From positions 1 through 34,384 of the forward strand of contig NYTT01000039.1 in NCBI GenBank assembly GCA_002683775.1: a DNA stretch of 34,384 nucleotides, in the 5' to 3' direction. Of this stretch, positions 24,302 to 32,596 are shown in pieces; within the stretch, counting starts at the first letter, position 1, and every line of letters begins with the position of its first letter. The notes below the pieces were generated by a model. That model had not been told where the DNA came from. It saw only the letters and a program-made list of their open reading frames with translations, and made no database searches. The translations under genes and the position numbers were made by a program. Origin of the DNA: Flavobacteriales bacterium (lineage in GTDB: Bacteria; Bacteroidota; Bacteroidia; Flavobacteriales; BACL11).

Positions 24302-24586
24302 ATGTCAAACATAAAGATAACACCTCTTGCTGACAGGGTAATTATTAAACAATCAGATGCTGAAACAACTACAACTTCAGGCATCATTATTCCTGATACT
24401 GCGCAAGAAAAACCTCAAAAAGGCATTGTACAATCTGTGGGCAAGGGCACAAAAGAAAATCCCATAACACTTAAAGTTGGTGACACAGTTCTTTACAGCA
24501 AATATGGTGGTACCGAACTACAATTTCAAGGAGAAGATTTCTTAATAATGAGAGAATCTGATATTTTAGCAATCATAAATAAATAA
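24302..24586 (+). CDS. groES: Co-chaperonin GroES
   Basis: A 94-residue 10-kDa chaperonin that caps the GroEL ring. ITPLADRVIIKQ (5-16) opens the domain, the mobile loop that contacts GroEL is around TTTTSGIIIPDTAQEKPQKG (20-39), and GDTVLYSKYGGTEL (60-73) is the conserved strand pair. Length is normal. It is followed by groEL after a single base. It has its own 128-base upstream region carrying a candidate sigma-54 promoter rather than CIRCE. Confidence 0.97.
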   Translation: MSNIKITPLADRVIIKQSDAETTTTSGIIIPDTAQEKPQKGIVQSVGKGTKENPITLKVGDTVLYSKYGGTELQFQGEDFLIMRESDILAIINK

Positions 24587-24587
24587 A

Positions 24588-26219
24588 ATGGCAAAAGATA
24601 TAATATTTAATATAGAATCTAGAGATGCACTTAAAAGAGGTGTAGATGCTCTAGCAAATGCGGTTAAAGTAACATTAGGACCTCAAGGAAGAAATGTGGT
24701 AATAGGAAAAAGTTTTGGCGGACCACAAATTACAAAAGATGGAGTAACTGTTGCAAAAGAAATTGATTTAGAGGATGCAGTAGAAAACATGGGTGCTCAA
24801 ATGGTTAAAGAAGTAGCATCTAATACAAACGATCTTGCTGGAGATGGCACAACAACGGCTACTGTTTTAGCGCAAGCAATAATATCTTCAGGGCTAAAGA
24901 ACGTTGCGGCAGGTGCAAATCCAATGGATGTTAAAAGAGGTATAGACAAAGCAGTTAAATTATTAATTACGAATATAAAATCTCAATCAAAAACTGTTGG
25001 AAATTCTTATGATAAGATAGAGCAGGTAGGAAGCATCTCGGCAAATAATGACCCTGTAATAGGTGCGCTCATTGCTGAAGCAATGAAGAAAGTAAAAACT
25101 GAAGGTGTAATAACAGTTGAAGAAGCAAAAGGTACTGAAACTCATGTAGAAGTTGTTGAAGGAATGCAATTTGATAGAGGATATTTATCTCCTTACTTTA
25201 TAACTGACTCTGAAAAAATGAATGCGAGTATGGAAAATCCATATATTCTAATTTATGATAAAAAGATTTCAGCTATGAAAGATCTTTTACCTTTACTTGA
25301 GCAAACTGCAAAAACAGGAAGACCTTTAGTTATAATTGCTGAAGATGTCGATGGAGAAGCATTGTCAACTTTAGTAGTAAATAAGATTAGAGGCTCTTTG
25401 AAAGTTTGTGCTGTAAAAGCTCCCGGATTTGGAGATAGAAGAAAAGAAATGCTTGAAGATATTGCGATTCTTACGGATGGTACAGTTATTTCTGAAGAAA
25501 GAGGATTCAAATTAGAAAGCACAACATTAGAAATGCTTGGTTCTAGTGAAAAAGTTACAATTGATAAAGACAATACAACAATAGTAAACGGTGAAGGTAA
25601 AAGTAACATAATACAAGCTAGAGCATCACAAATAAAAGCTCAAATAGAAACTACAACTTCAGATTATGATAAAGAAAAATTACAAGAAAGACTAGCTAAG
25701 TTAGCAGGTGGAGTAGCAGTTCTTTATGTTGGTGCACCTACTGAGGTTGAAATGAAAGAGAAAAAAGATCGAGTTGATGATGCGTTAGCAGCAACAAGAG
25801 CTGCAGTTGAAGAAGGAATCGTTCCTGGCGGAGGTGTTGCAATAGTTAGAGCATGTGAAAAACTATCTAATTTGAAAGGAGAAAATGATGATGAACAAAC
25901 AGGAATAAATATTATTACTAGAGCTGCTGAAGAGCCATTAAGACAAATTGTAGAAAATGCAGGCTTAGAAGGAAGTGTTATTGTTGCTAAAGTTAAAGAA
26001 GGAAAAGCTGATTTTGGTTTCAATGCTAAAACAGAAGTTTTTGAAAATCTTTATAAAGCTGGAGTAATTGATCCTGCAAAAGTTGTTCGAGTAGCGCTAG
26101 AAAATGCTGCTTCTGTAGCTGGGATGCTTTTAACAACAGAATGTGTAATCTCTGAAATCAAAGAAGATACTCCACCAATGCCTCCAATGGGAGGTGGGGG
26201 TATGCCTGGAATGATGTAA
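24588..26219 (+). CDS. groEL: Chaperonin GroEL
   Basis: A 543-residue 60-kDa chaperonin forming the double-ring ATP-driven folding chamber. The nucleotide-binding LGPQGRNVVIGKSFGGP and KDGVTVAKEI lie near the N-terminus, followed by the ATPase segment DLAGDGTTTATVLAQAI (about 83-99). The intermediate and apical parts are intact, ending with GGGVAIVRA (about 414-422) and the flexible tail PPMPPMGGGGMPGMM. Length and all signature blocks are normal. It is cotranscribed with groES and followed by a strong terminator at 26243. A few long reverse-strand frames across the gene are shadows of its coding bias. Confidence 0.98.
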   Translation: MAKDIIFNIESRDALKRGVDALANAVKVTLGPQGRNVVIGKSFGGPQITKDGVTVAKEIDLEDAVENMGAQMVKEVASNTNDLAGDGTTTATVLAQAIISSGLKNVAAGANPMDVKRGIDKAVKLLITNIKSQSKTVGNSYDKIEQVGSISANNDPVIGALIAEAMKKVKTEGVITVEEAKGTETHVEVVEGMQFDRGYLSPYFITDSEKMNASMENPYILIYDKKISAMKDLLPLLEQTAKTGRPLVIIAEDVDGEALSTLVVNKIRGSLKVCAVKAPGFGDRRKEMLEDIAILTDGTVISEERGFKLESTTLEMLGSSEKVTIDKDNTTIVNGEGKSNIIQARASQIKAQIETTTSDYDKEKLQERLAKLAGGVAVLYVGAPTEVEMKEKKDRVDDALAATRAAVEEGIVPGGGVAIVRACEKLSNLKGENDDEQTGINIITRAAEEPLRQIVENAGLEGSVIVAKVKEGKADFGFNAKTEVFENLYKAGVIDPAKVVRVALENAASVAGMLLTTECVISEIKEDTPPMPPMGGGGMPGMM

Positions 26220-26242
26220 TCTTTTACATTATTATCGTTGTA

Positions 26243-26285
26243 AATAATAAAGATTCTTGCAATTATTGTAAGAATCTTTATTATT
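26243..26285. terminator. Bidirectional terminator between groEL and desaturase
   Basis: A perfect 16-bp stem (26243-26258 with 26270-26285) and an 11-base loop. It stands between the convergent groEL (stop 26219) and desaturase (stop 26314) genes and is AT-rich at both feet, so it can terminate either transcript. Its arms read AATAATAAAGATTCTT and the complement. Confidence 0.88.
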
Positions 26286-26313
26286 AAAATATTAATAATC
26301 AATAAATAGTATT

Positions 26314-27393
26314 TTATTTTCCATGTTTTTTCAAATATCTAAAGTGAGATTTAATAGCATTAAGAAGACTTAATACATTATATGTGTAATTATACTTTTT
26401 AGCCTTCTCAACAATTATTGGTGTGATCTTAGGATATATAGTATGTGGTAGTGTTGGAAATAAATGATGGGCAGCATGAGAGTTAAAGCCTCCAAACAAG
26501 AAAGAAGCAATCGGATGTGTAGGATGATAATCCATAGAAACCTTTAACTGATGTTCAGCAAAGTGGTAGGGAAGTTCTCCATTATTATTAGGTGTTGGAA
26601 ATTCAGTCTCTTCTGTAAAATGAGTTGTCACTAAAGTGTAAATAAAGATATTAGATGCAACTACCATCATTAGTAAGTAGCTAAATAAAATCTGTGAAAA
26701 TGTAAATTCAAGTATGAGATATGGGATAATAATAATATATGCTACATAAAAGATTTTTAATAAAATAAGTTCAATTGTGTACCAAAACGGATAATTCTGA
26801 TTTTTCAAATTTGCAAGATTCTTTTTACTCAAGTAAACAAAATCTTTAGCAAAGATCCAAACAATAAAATATAAAGAATATAAAAAAGGTGAATAAAGAT
26901 GTTGATACTTCATGAACTTTTTCTTTTTGTGATTAGGTGAAAATCTAATTAGTGGATTATCATCAACATCTGCATCACATCCATCTACATTTGAGAATAA
27001 ATGATGTGATGCTAAATGTCGAATCTTCCATAATCTAGCGCTTGTTCCTTGCATATTAAACGTAAAAAAAAAGATAAAATCATTTAACCATTTTTTTTTG
27101 GAAAAAGTTTGATGACAGGCATCGTGGGCTGAATTAAAAGCTAGCAATACGCCACTAGTTCCAATTAAAGTATAATTAAGTAATAAGTATAAGAAATTAT
27201 CACTGTATGGATTTAAGTATAACACATAAATAGAGATAAAGAAAAATAATAAATAAAAGAACAGCTTTATCCAAAGTAAAAAAACTGCTCTATTAAGTTC
27301 TCCTTTTGACAAATTTAATTTAACCGTTGAATTTAATTCTTTGGTAAAACCATCATTATCTTTTTTAAATAAAATCTGAGTAGATTTAGTCAT
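26314..27393 (-). CDS. Membrane fatty acid desaturase
   Basis: A 359-residue integral membrane di-iron desaturase that inserts a double bond in acyl chains, probably of membrane lipids. The histidine boxes are HDACH (90-94), HLASHH (126-131) and HAAHH (306-310), with an extra HFAEH (277-281). Hydrophobic segments at about 36-60, 67-88, 105-113, 169-185 and 207-256 give the expected layout. The third box and the flanking GGFNSHAAHHLFPTLPH resemble acyl-lipid/acyl-CoA front-end desaturases (linoleoyl-CoA desaturase-like), but no cytochrome b5 domain is present. It lies 97 bases after ftsZ on the same strand and has its own candidate promoter. Regiospecificity cannot be predicted. Confidence 0.93.
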   Translation of the reverse strand: MTKSTQILFKKDNDGFTKELNSTVKLNLSKGELNRAVFLLWIKLFFYLLFFFISIYVLYLNPYSDNFLYLLLNYTLIGTSGVLLAFNSAHDACHQTFSKKKWLNDFIFFFTFNMQGTSARLWKIRHLASHHLFSNVDGCDADVDDNPLIRFSPNHKKKKFMKYQHLYSPFLYSLYFIVWIFAKDFVYLSKKNLANLKNQNYPFWYTIELILLKIFYVAYIIIIPYLILEFTFSQILFSYLLMMVVASNIFIYTLVTTHFTEETEFPTPNNNGELPYHFAEHQLKVSMDYHPTHPIASFLFGGFNSHAAHHLFPTLPHTIYPKITPIIVEKAKKYNYTYNVLSLLNAIKSHFRYLKKHGK

Positions 27394-27418
27394 TTGCTAT
27401 TAACTTATTTATTATACA

Positions 27419-27437
27419 TTGTAAAACTTATTTACAA
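27419..27437. promoter_or_regulatory. Operator-like dyad at the desaturase promoter
   Basis: TTGTAAA-ACTTA-TTTACAA is a perfect 7-bp inverted repeat with a 5-base centre. It touches the -7 element and covers the predicted start of desaturase transcription, where a repressor would block initiation. Control by temperature or fatty-acid level would fit the product but is an inference. Confidence 0.4.
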
Positions 27438-27442
27438 AAGTA
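27435..27442 (-). promoter_or_regulatory. Candidate -7 element of desaturase promoter
   Basis: On the minus strand the bases read TACTTTTG, an exact match to TAnnTTTG, 42 bases upstream of the desaturase ATG. No clear TTG is found at the expected -33 distance, so the promoter may be weak or activator-dependent. Confidence 0.45.
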
Positions 27443-27461
27443 TATTAACACAAATGGATAA

Positions 27462-27476
27462 CTATGCTTAGCATAG
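27462..27476 (-). terminator. Weak stem-loop after ftsZ, possible terminator
   Basis: CTATGC-TTA-GCATAG forms a 6-bp stem 14 bases beyond the ftsZ stop. On the minus strand no real T-run follows (TTATCCATTTG), so it would terminate only partly, and the desaturase may be partly cotranscribed with ftsZ. Confidence 0.3.
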
Positions 27477-27490
27477 CAAGTGAATAATTA

Positions 27491-29137
27491 TTAATCTACA
27501 TTGTCATGTAAAAAAGTGTTATTCTGTTTTAACTCTGTGATATTATTTTCACCATTTGTTAGAGTAAAGGATGACACTTCGCTTTCAGAAGAGTGAGGTA
27601 TTTCACTAATATCTATATTATTACGTTTATATGCAGGAATATCTTCAAGTGAAGTTAGACCAGAAGGAGTGCGCAATTGCATTGAAATACTTCTTAATCT
27701 AGATTCTCTCTCTCTTGATTCAATTTTCAGTGCATCCGTATTTAATTTCGCGCCCTCAAATGTATTTAATGTTGACTCCTCTTTTATTTCTTCATCTAAA
27801 TCTAATACAATCTTTGATCCTGTTATATCAGGTTTTTTTTCTAAAATAATAGATTCTATTACTTCTTCAGCAGTTTCATCTAATTGCTTATTATTATCTG
27901 ATACGTCATTAAGATTAAAAATAATCTTTTCAGAAACTGAATCAGCTTCAGTTTTGTCAATTGATTTAACTTTATCTAACTTTTTTTTAGATTGAATGTT
28001 ATCAACTTCATCATTTATCTCATCATCTAAATATAGTGTCTGTTGTATGTGATTTGACACGTTTTGTGACTCAATTCCTACATCAATATTATCAGTTATA
28101 GTATTAGATTCCACAGAATTTAAGCTAATAGTAGTTGGAGTTTTTGGTTTTTTTCGTTTTTCAAAACCTGTCGCAATGACAGTAACACTTATCGACATTC
28201 CTAAATCAGTATCTATTCCTATTCCTTCAATAATATTAACATCTCTACCAGCGGCTTCTTGAATCTTATTTTTAATTTTAGATAACTCTGACATTTTTAT
28301 CTCTCCTTCACCATCACCTGTTACAATCTTCAACAATACTTGCTGAGCACCTGTAATATCATTATCATTTAATAGTGGTGAGTCTAAGGCTTCAATAACA
28401 GCTTCTATTGCCCTATTCTCTCCTTCAACTTTAGCCTGTCCCATAACTGCTGTACCACTATTCTCTAAAACTTTTCTAGCATCATTTAAATCAATGTTAA
28501 CTAATAAATGTTGAGATATAACTTCAGCTATTCCTTTTGTAGCAGTATTTAAGACCTCATTAGCTTTTGCAAATGCAGAAGTAAATGTTAAATCACCATA
28601 TACTTCAATAAGTTTTTCATTATTTATTACTAATAGTGTATCTACATAATTTTTCAATTGATCAATCCCCTCTTCAGCATATTGTCTTCTATTACCTCCT
28701 TCAGTTGAAAAAGGAATTGTAACAACTCCAACTGTTAATATACCTTTATCCTTAGCAATTTCTGCAATTACAGGAGCTGCACCAGTTCCTGTTCCTCCTC
28801 CCATTCCAGCTGTAATAAATAACATCTTAGTATTTGCATCTAAGAGCTCAGTTATTCTTTCTGCACTTTCCTCAGCAGCCCCCCTACCTACATCTGGATT
28901 TGAACCTGCCCCTAAACCTTCTGTCAAATCAATACCAAGCTGAATCTTATTTGGAACAGGACTAGCTTCTAGTGCCTGAGCATCTGTATTACATATGACA
29001 AAATCAACTCCCTTTATTCCATGTTCAAACATATAATTTACAGCATTACTACCTCCTCCTCCAATACCCATTACCTTAATTTGTGAGGATTGATTTTTTG
29101 GCATTTGGAAATCTATTCCTGATTCTGTTGAATTCAT
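27491..29137 (-). CDS. ftsZ: Cell division protein FtsZ with long C-terminal tail
   Basis: A 548-residue tubulin-like GTPase that forms the cytokinetic ring. GIGGGGSNAVNYMF (24-37) and the tubulin signature GGGTGTG (113-119) bind GTP; the synergy (T7) loop NIDLNDARK catalyses hydrolysis across the subunit interface. The globular part ends near 325, and the remaining 220 residues are an acidic, disordered linker, longer than in E. coli (383 residues in total). Near the end EDIPAYKRNNIDI resembles the canonical C-terminal peptide that binds FtsA, but about 40 residues follow it, ending NTFLHDNVD. Long tails are common in Bacteroidetes FtsZ. It starts 35 bases after ftsA and ends the division cluster. 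Confidence 0.97.
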   Translation of the reverse strand: MNSTESGIDFQMPKNQSSQIKVMGIGGGGSNAVNYMFEHGIKGVDFVICNTDAQALEASPVPNKIQLGIDLTEGLGAGSNPDVGRGAAEESAERITELLDANTKMLFITAGMGGGTGTGAAPVIAEIAKDKGILTVGVVTIPFSTEGGNRRQYAEEGIDQLKNYVDTLLVINNEKLIEVYGDLTFTSAFAKANEVLNTATKGIAEVISQHLLVNIDLNDARKVLENSGTAVMGQAKVEGENRAIEAVIEALDSPLLNDNDITGAQQVLLKIVTGDGEGEIKMSELSKIKNKIQEAAGRDVNIIEGIGIDTDLGMSISVTVIATGFEKRKKPKTPTTISLNSVESNTITDNIDVGIESQNVSNHIQQTLYLDDEINDEVDNIQSKKKLDKVKSIDKTEADSVSEKIIFNLNDVSDNNKQLDETAEEVIESIILEKKPDITGSKIVLDLDEEIKEESTLNTFEGAKLNTDALKIESRERESRLRSISMQLRTPSGLTSLEDIPAYKRNNIDISEIPHSSESEVSSFTLTNGENNITELKQNNTFLHDNVD

Positions 29138-29145
29138 AATTATGG

Positions 29146-29180
29146 TTTTTAATTTATTTTTTAATTTATTTTTTAATTTA
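29146..29180. repeat. Three 12-base tandem repeats between ftsA and ftsZ
   Basis: TTTTTTAATTTA is repeated three times without change (the first copy lacks one T). The last copy covers the ftsA stop, and the first ends eight bases before the ftsZ start. On the mRNA strand this gives A-rich blocks (TAAATTAAAAAA) just upstream of the ftsZ start codon. A-rich leaders help initiation in Bacteroidetes, so a change in copy number could tune FtsZ yield; replication slippage is the likely origin. Confidence 0.6.
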
Positions 29181-30471
29181 CATTTTCATCTGTGAACCAA
29201 CCACCAATCCTATCAAGTAATGATAGCTCACTTTTATCTTCTAAATTAGAATTATCCTTAGTTGTTACTAATGATTTAAACTTTTCCGGATTCTGATCCA
29301 GATATTCAAATCCTTTTAGAACTAGTCCAACACCTGTTGAATACATAGGACTAACTACCAAATCTTTAGAATCAGATCCAAGATGTTCATTTGGATATCC
29401 AATGCGAGTTTCTTTTCCTGAAACGTAAGCAACAAGCTGCTTTAAGTTCTTTATCAAAGATCCGCCACCTGTAAGAACTATTCCTGTCATCAATTTACTT
29501 TCATAACCTGAAGCTTTAATTTCATGATATACTAAATCTATGATTTCTTTGTATCTAGCACCTATTATTTCAGATAAATTCCTAATAGCTATCTCTTTAG
29601 ATGGACGTCCTCTTAAACCTGGGATAGAAACCATCACATTCTCTTGATCATCTGTATACATAGCTGAGCCAAATTTTGTTTTAAGAAGTTCTGCTTGATT
29701 TTCTAAAATTTCCAATCCACTTTTAATATCTTTAGTAATTACATTTCCTCCAAATGGTATAACTGCTGTATGCCTAATAATATTTCCTAAAAAAATTGCT
29801 ACATCAGTTGTTCCTCCTCCTATATCAACAAGTGCAACTCCCTCACGCAACTCATCAGCATCTAGAGTTGCAAGAGCAGATGCAAACGGCTCCAAAACTA
29901 AATCAACTGGAGTTAGACCAGATTTTTCTACACACTTCATGATATTTCTAACAGCACCTACTTGAGCTGTAATTACATGAAAATTTGCCTCAAGTTTTAC
30001 GCCTGCCATTCCAATAGGATCTTCAATACCGTCTTCACCGTCAACAGTATATTCTTGCGGGATAACATGAATAACCTCTTCACCAGGTATTGTAATAAGT
30101 TTAAACATATTGGATTTTAATTTGTCGATATCTGCTTTAACAATTTCAACATCTACATTATCTCTAACAATCTGTCCTCTGTGCTGAAGGCTTTTAATAT
30201 GTTGTCCTGCTATCCCAACAAAAACATCTTTAAAATCTACTCCTGATTTTTGCTTTGCTTCAATGATAGCTGACATTATTGATGAAACTGTTTTATCAAT
30301 ATTAGAAACAATTCCTCTTGTAACTCCAATTGAGATTGCTCGACCTGATCCAAGAATTTCTAGTTTACCATACTGATTTTTTTTGCCTATCATTACAGAT
30401 ATTTTTGTTGTACCTATATCAAGTCCAACCATGTAAGATCCTTCTGGTAAATATTTCAAACTATCTTCCAT
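29173..30471 (-). CDS. ftsA: Cell division protein FtsA
   Basis: A 432-residue actin-like ATPase that anchors FtsZ to the membrane and recruits later divisome proteins. GLDIGTTKISVMIG (17-30 from the ATG) is the phosphate-1 motif, VDIGGGTTDVAIF the phosphate-2 motif and VLTGGGSLIKNL the adenosine motif; the 1C domain lies between about 90 and 175. The amphipathic membrane-targeting helix is at the extreme C-terminus (LSLLDRIGGWFTDENVN). ATG at 30471 is chosen, six bases after the ftsQ stop; a TTG at 30492 would add seven residues and overlap ftsQ. ftsZ follows after 35 bases. Confidence 0.97.
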   Translation of the reverse strand: MEDSLKYLPEGSYMVGLDIGTTKISVMIGKKNQYGKLEILGSGRAISIGVTRGIVSNIDKTVSSIMSAIIEAKQKSGVDFKDVFVGIAGQHIKSLQHRGQIVRDNVDVEIVKADIDKLKSNMFKLITIPGEEVIHVIPQEYTVDGEDGIEDPIGMAGVKLEANFHVITAQVGAVRNIMKCVEKSGLTPVDLVLEPFASALATLDADELREGVALVDIGGGTTDVAIFLGNIIRHTAVIPFGGNVITKDIKSGLEILENQAELLKTKFGSAMYTDDQENVMVSIPGLRGRPSKEIAIRNLSEIIGARYKEIIDLVYHEIKASGYESKLMTGIVLTGGGSLIKNLKQLVAYVSGKETRIGYPNEHLGSDSKDLVVSPMYSTGVGLVLKGFEYLDQNPEKFKSLVTTKDNSNLEDKSELSLLDRIGGWFTDENVN

Positions 30472-30476
30472 TTTAT

Positions 30477-31196
30477 TTATTTTTTTGTACAAACAATTTG
30501 ATTATTATATTTTAAATTAATTTCCTTGTAAAATTCCCATCCCTTAGTTGGTATAACAACTTTATAAAAGTGATATAGTTTATCAAGTTTTTCGTAGATA
30601 TTTCTAAGATTACCTACTTTTATCTTCTGATTACCAACTCTAGGGATTAAAATGACATCATCATCTTCAAAATGAACTTGAGTTATTTGAGCACTCCAAA
30701 ACTCTGAAAGTTTAATAGTATTAATTAAAGAAAATATCTCCTTATGATCATTATTTGAAATATCTCCAGTAAAAACTATCAGTTGCTGAGTACAATTATC
30801 AGGTTTCAACATCTCAAGCCCATATTCATCTAAGAAATAATCATCAGTACTGCTTTTCACTCTTGCAATAGCTTTTTTTTGTTGAACTCTAATCTTAATT
30901 TCACCTTTTTGATTTGAAAAGACGTCAACATTTTTTATAGCTGGATGAGATTCAACTAACTTTTCTAATTTGTAATTACTATATGAATCAGAAATAAGCA
31001 TATCAAGCTGAATGTTATTAAACTCAAGAAAATCTAAAAGTTGAGATCTATTCACAAAATTATTATTCGATTTTATAATTTTAATTTCTTTTAATCTATT
31101 TTCTTGAACACTTTGCCTGTCGTTTGTCACAGAAGTTAATCCTATTAAAATCACAATTAGTATTAAATTGGTAAGAAATGTAATTCCTTTATTCAT
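30477..31196 (-). CDS. ftsQ: Cell division protein FtsQ
   Basis: A 239-residue bitopic protein with a very short cytoplasmic N-terminus and one membrane helix at about 5-23 (ITFLTNLILIVILIGLTSV). It is followed by a periplasmic POTRA domain (about 35-105: FVNRSQLLDFL, HPAIKNVDVFSNQKGEIKIRVQQKKAIARV) and an FtsQ beta domain (YFLDEYGLEML onward). FtsQ links early and late divisome proteins (FtsBL). The sequence is poorly conserved, as usual in this phylum, but the order murC-ftsQ-ftsA supports it. Its ATG overlaps the murC stop by one base (TAATG), showing translational coupling. Confidence 0.88.
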   Translation of the reverse strand: MNKGITFLTNLILIVILIGLTSVTNDRQSVQENRLKEIKIIKSNNNFVNRSQLLDFLEFNNIQLDMLISDSYSNYKLEKLVESHPAIKNVDVFSNQKGEIKIRVQQKKAIARVKSSTDDYFLDEYGLEMLKPDNCTQQLIVFTGDISNNDHKEIFSLINTIKLSEFWSAQITQVHFEDDDVILIPRVGNQKIKVGNLRNIYEKLDKLYHFYKVVIPTKGWEFYKEINLKYNNQIVCTKK

Positions 31197-32596
31197 TAGT
31201 TCAACATATGTTTTATTGGTTGTACTAAAGTACTAACATCACCTGCGCCTAATGTTAGTAATATGTCAATTTTTTTATTTTTAAGTAATGGAATTAAAGA
31301 ATCTTTAGGACATACTTCTTTTTCATTATTTGTACATAAATTTAACAGCATATATGAGTCGATCCCTTCAATTGGATTTTCTCTTGCCGGAAAAATATCT
31401 AACAAAACTAGATCATCAGCATCTCTAAGAGAAACTGAAAACTCATTTGCAAAATCTTTTGTTCTACTAAATAAATGTGGCTGAAAAACAACCGTAATTT
31501 TTCTTGATGGATACATTTTCTTTGTAGTGTTAATTGTAGCTAAAACCTCCTCAGGATGATGAGCATAATCATCTATGTAAACTAGTTTTTTATTATCAAT
31601 ATGTATATCAAATCTTCTATACACTCCGTTAAAAGTTTTTATAGCTTTTTTGATATTACTTTTATCTACTCCTAAGTATGATGAAACAATTATTGCAGAC
31701 ATCGCGTTACTTACATTATGTTTACCTGGCATATTTAGCTCAATATTTGTAATTGAACTTTCAAAATTATTAATAAACTTATTTTTGCAAAACTTCATAT
31801 CAAAAATCATCTTACTATTATTACAGCTAATATTTTCTGAATAATAGTCACAAATAGAACTTGTAGAATAACTGGCAATATTTATCCGTTTATTTGGCTC
31901 TATTTCATGCTTAACTGAGTCTTCAATTAATAAAAACCCATTTTTCTTTATCTGAGCTATGAATTGATTGAATGCCAATAACAAATCATTTTTATCTTTA
32001 TAAACATCCAAATGATCGACATCAATAGATGTTATAATTGCAATATTAGCATGAAGATGTAGGAAAGATCTGTCAAATTCATCAGCCTCTACTATTAATA
32101 TATTACTAGATTCAGAAAATAAAAAATTTGTCTTGTAATTATGACTAATCCCACCTAGAAAAGCAGTTGGATTATTCCCCGATGCCTCTAGAATATGTGC
32201 TAACATGGTAGATGTGGTAGTTTTCCCATGTGTTCCTGCAATAGCTACAGTGTATGTATCTTTAGAGATATACCCCAAAGCCTCAGATCTTTTAATTATA
32301 TCAAAAGATCTGTCATTAAAAAATTGTAAAATTTTATTATCTGAAGCTATCGCAGGAGTATATATAATTAATGTTTCTTTAGTATCTGATTGGTATATCT
32401 CCTTAAGAATATTACTGGCATTATCATTATAGATAATATCAATCCCTTCATTTTCAAGTTGCATGCATAAATCAGATTTAGTCTTGTCATACCCATATAC
32501 AGATTTATTCTTTTTACTAAAATATCGAGCTAGAGCACTCATTCCAATACCGCCAATACCAACAAAAAAAATATTCTTATATAGATCTACGTTCAT
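31196..32596 (-). CDS. murC: UDP-N-acetylmuramate--L-alanine ligase
   Basis: A 466-residue cytoplasmic Mur ligase that attaches L-alanine to UDP-MurNAc, the first step of the peptide stem. FVGIGGIGMSALARY (11-25) starts the UDP-binding domain, IAGTHGKTTTSTML is the ATP-binding P-loop, VEADEFDRSF and SIDVDHLDVY bind metal and substrate, and DDYAHHPEEV and TLGAGDVSTLV mark the C-terminal domain. Length is typical (about 450-480). The ATG lies in an ATGA overlap with the murG stop, and ftsQ follows with a one-base overlap; no ddl gene lies between, as is usual for Bacteroidetes. Confidence 0.97.
   Translation of the reverse strand: MNVDLYKNIFFVGIGGIGMSALARYFSKKNKSVYGYDKTKSDLCMQLENEGIDIIYNDNASNILKEIYQSDTKETLIIYTPAIASDNKILQFFNDRSFDIIKRSEALGYISKDTYTVAIAGTHGKTTTSTMLAHILEASGNNPTAFLGGISHNYKTNFLFSESSNILIVEADEFDRSFLHLHANIAIITSIDVDHLDVYKDKNDLLLAFNQFIAQIKKNGFLLIEDSVKHEIEPNKRINIASYSTSSICDYYSENISCNNSKMIFDMKFCKNKFINNFESSITNIELNMPGKHNVSNAMSAIIVSSYLGVDKSNIKKAIKTFNGVYRRFDIHIDNKKLVYIDDYAHHPEEVLATINTTKKMYPSRKITVVFQPHLFSRTKDFANEFSVSLRDADDLVLLDIFPARENPIEGIDSYMLLNLCTNNEKEVCPKDSLIPLLKNKKIDILLTLGAGDVSTLVQPIKHMLN

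Noticed and set aside
25253..26302. Several minus-strand frames of 83-118 codons across groEL
   Set aside because: They mirror the strong groEL coding bias; composition is hydrophobic and serine-rich without motif, and groEL is intact.
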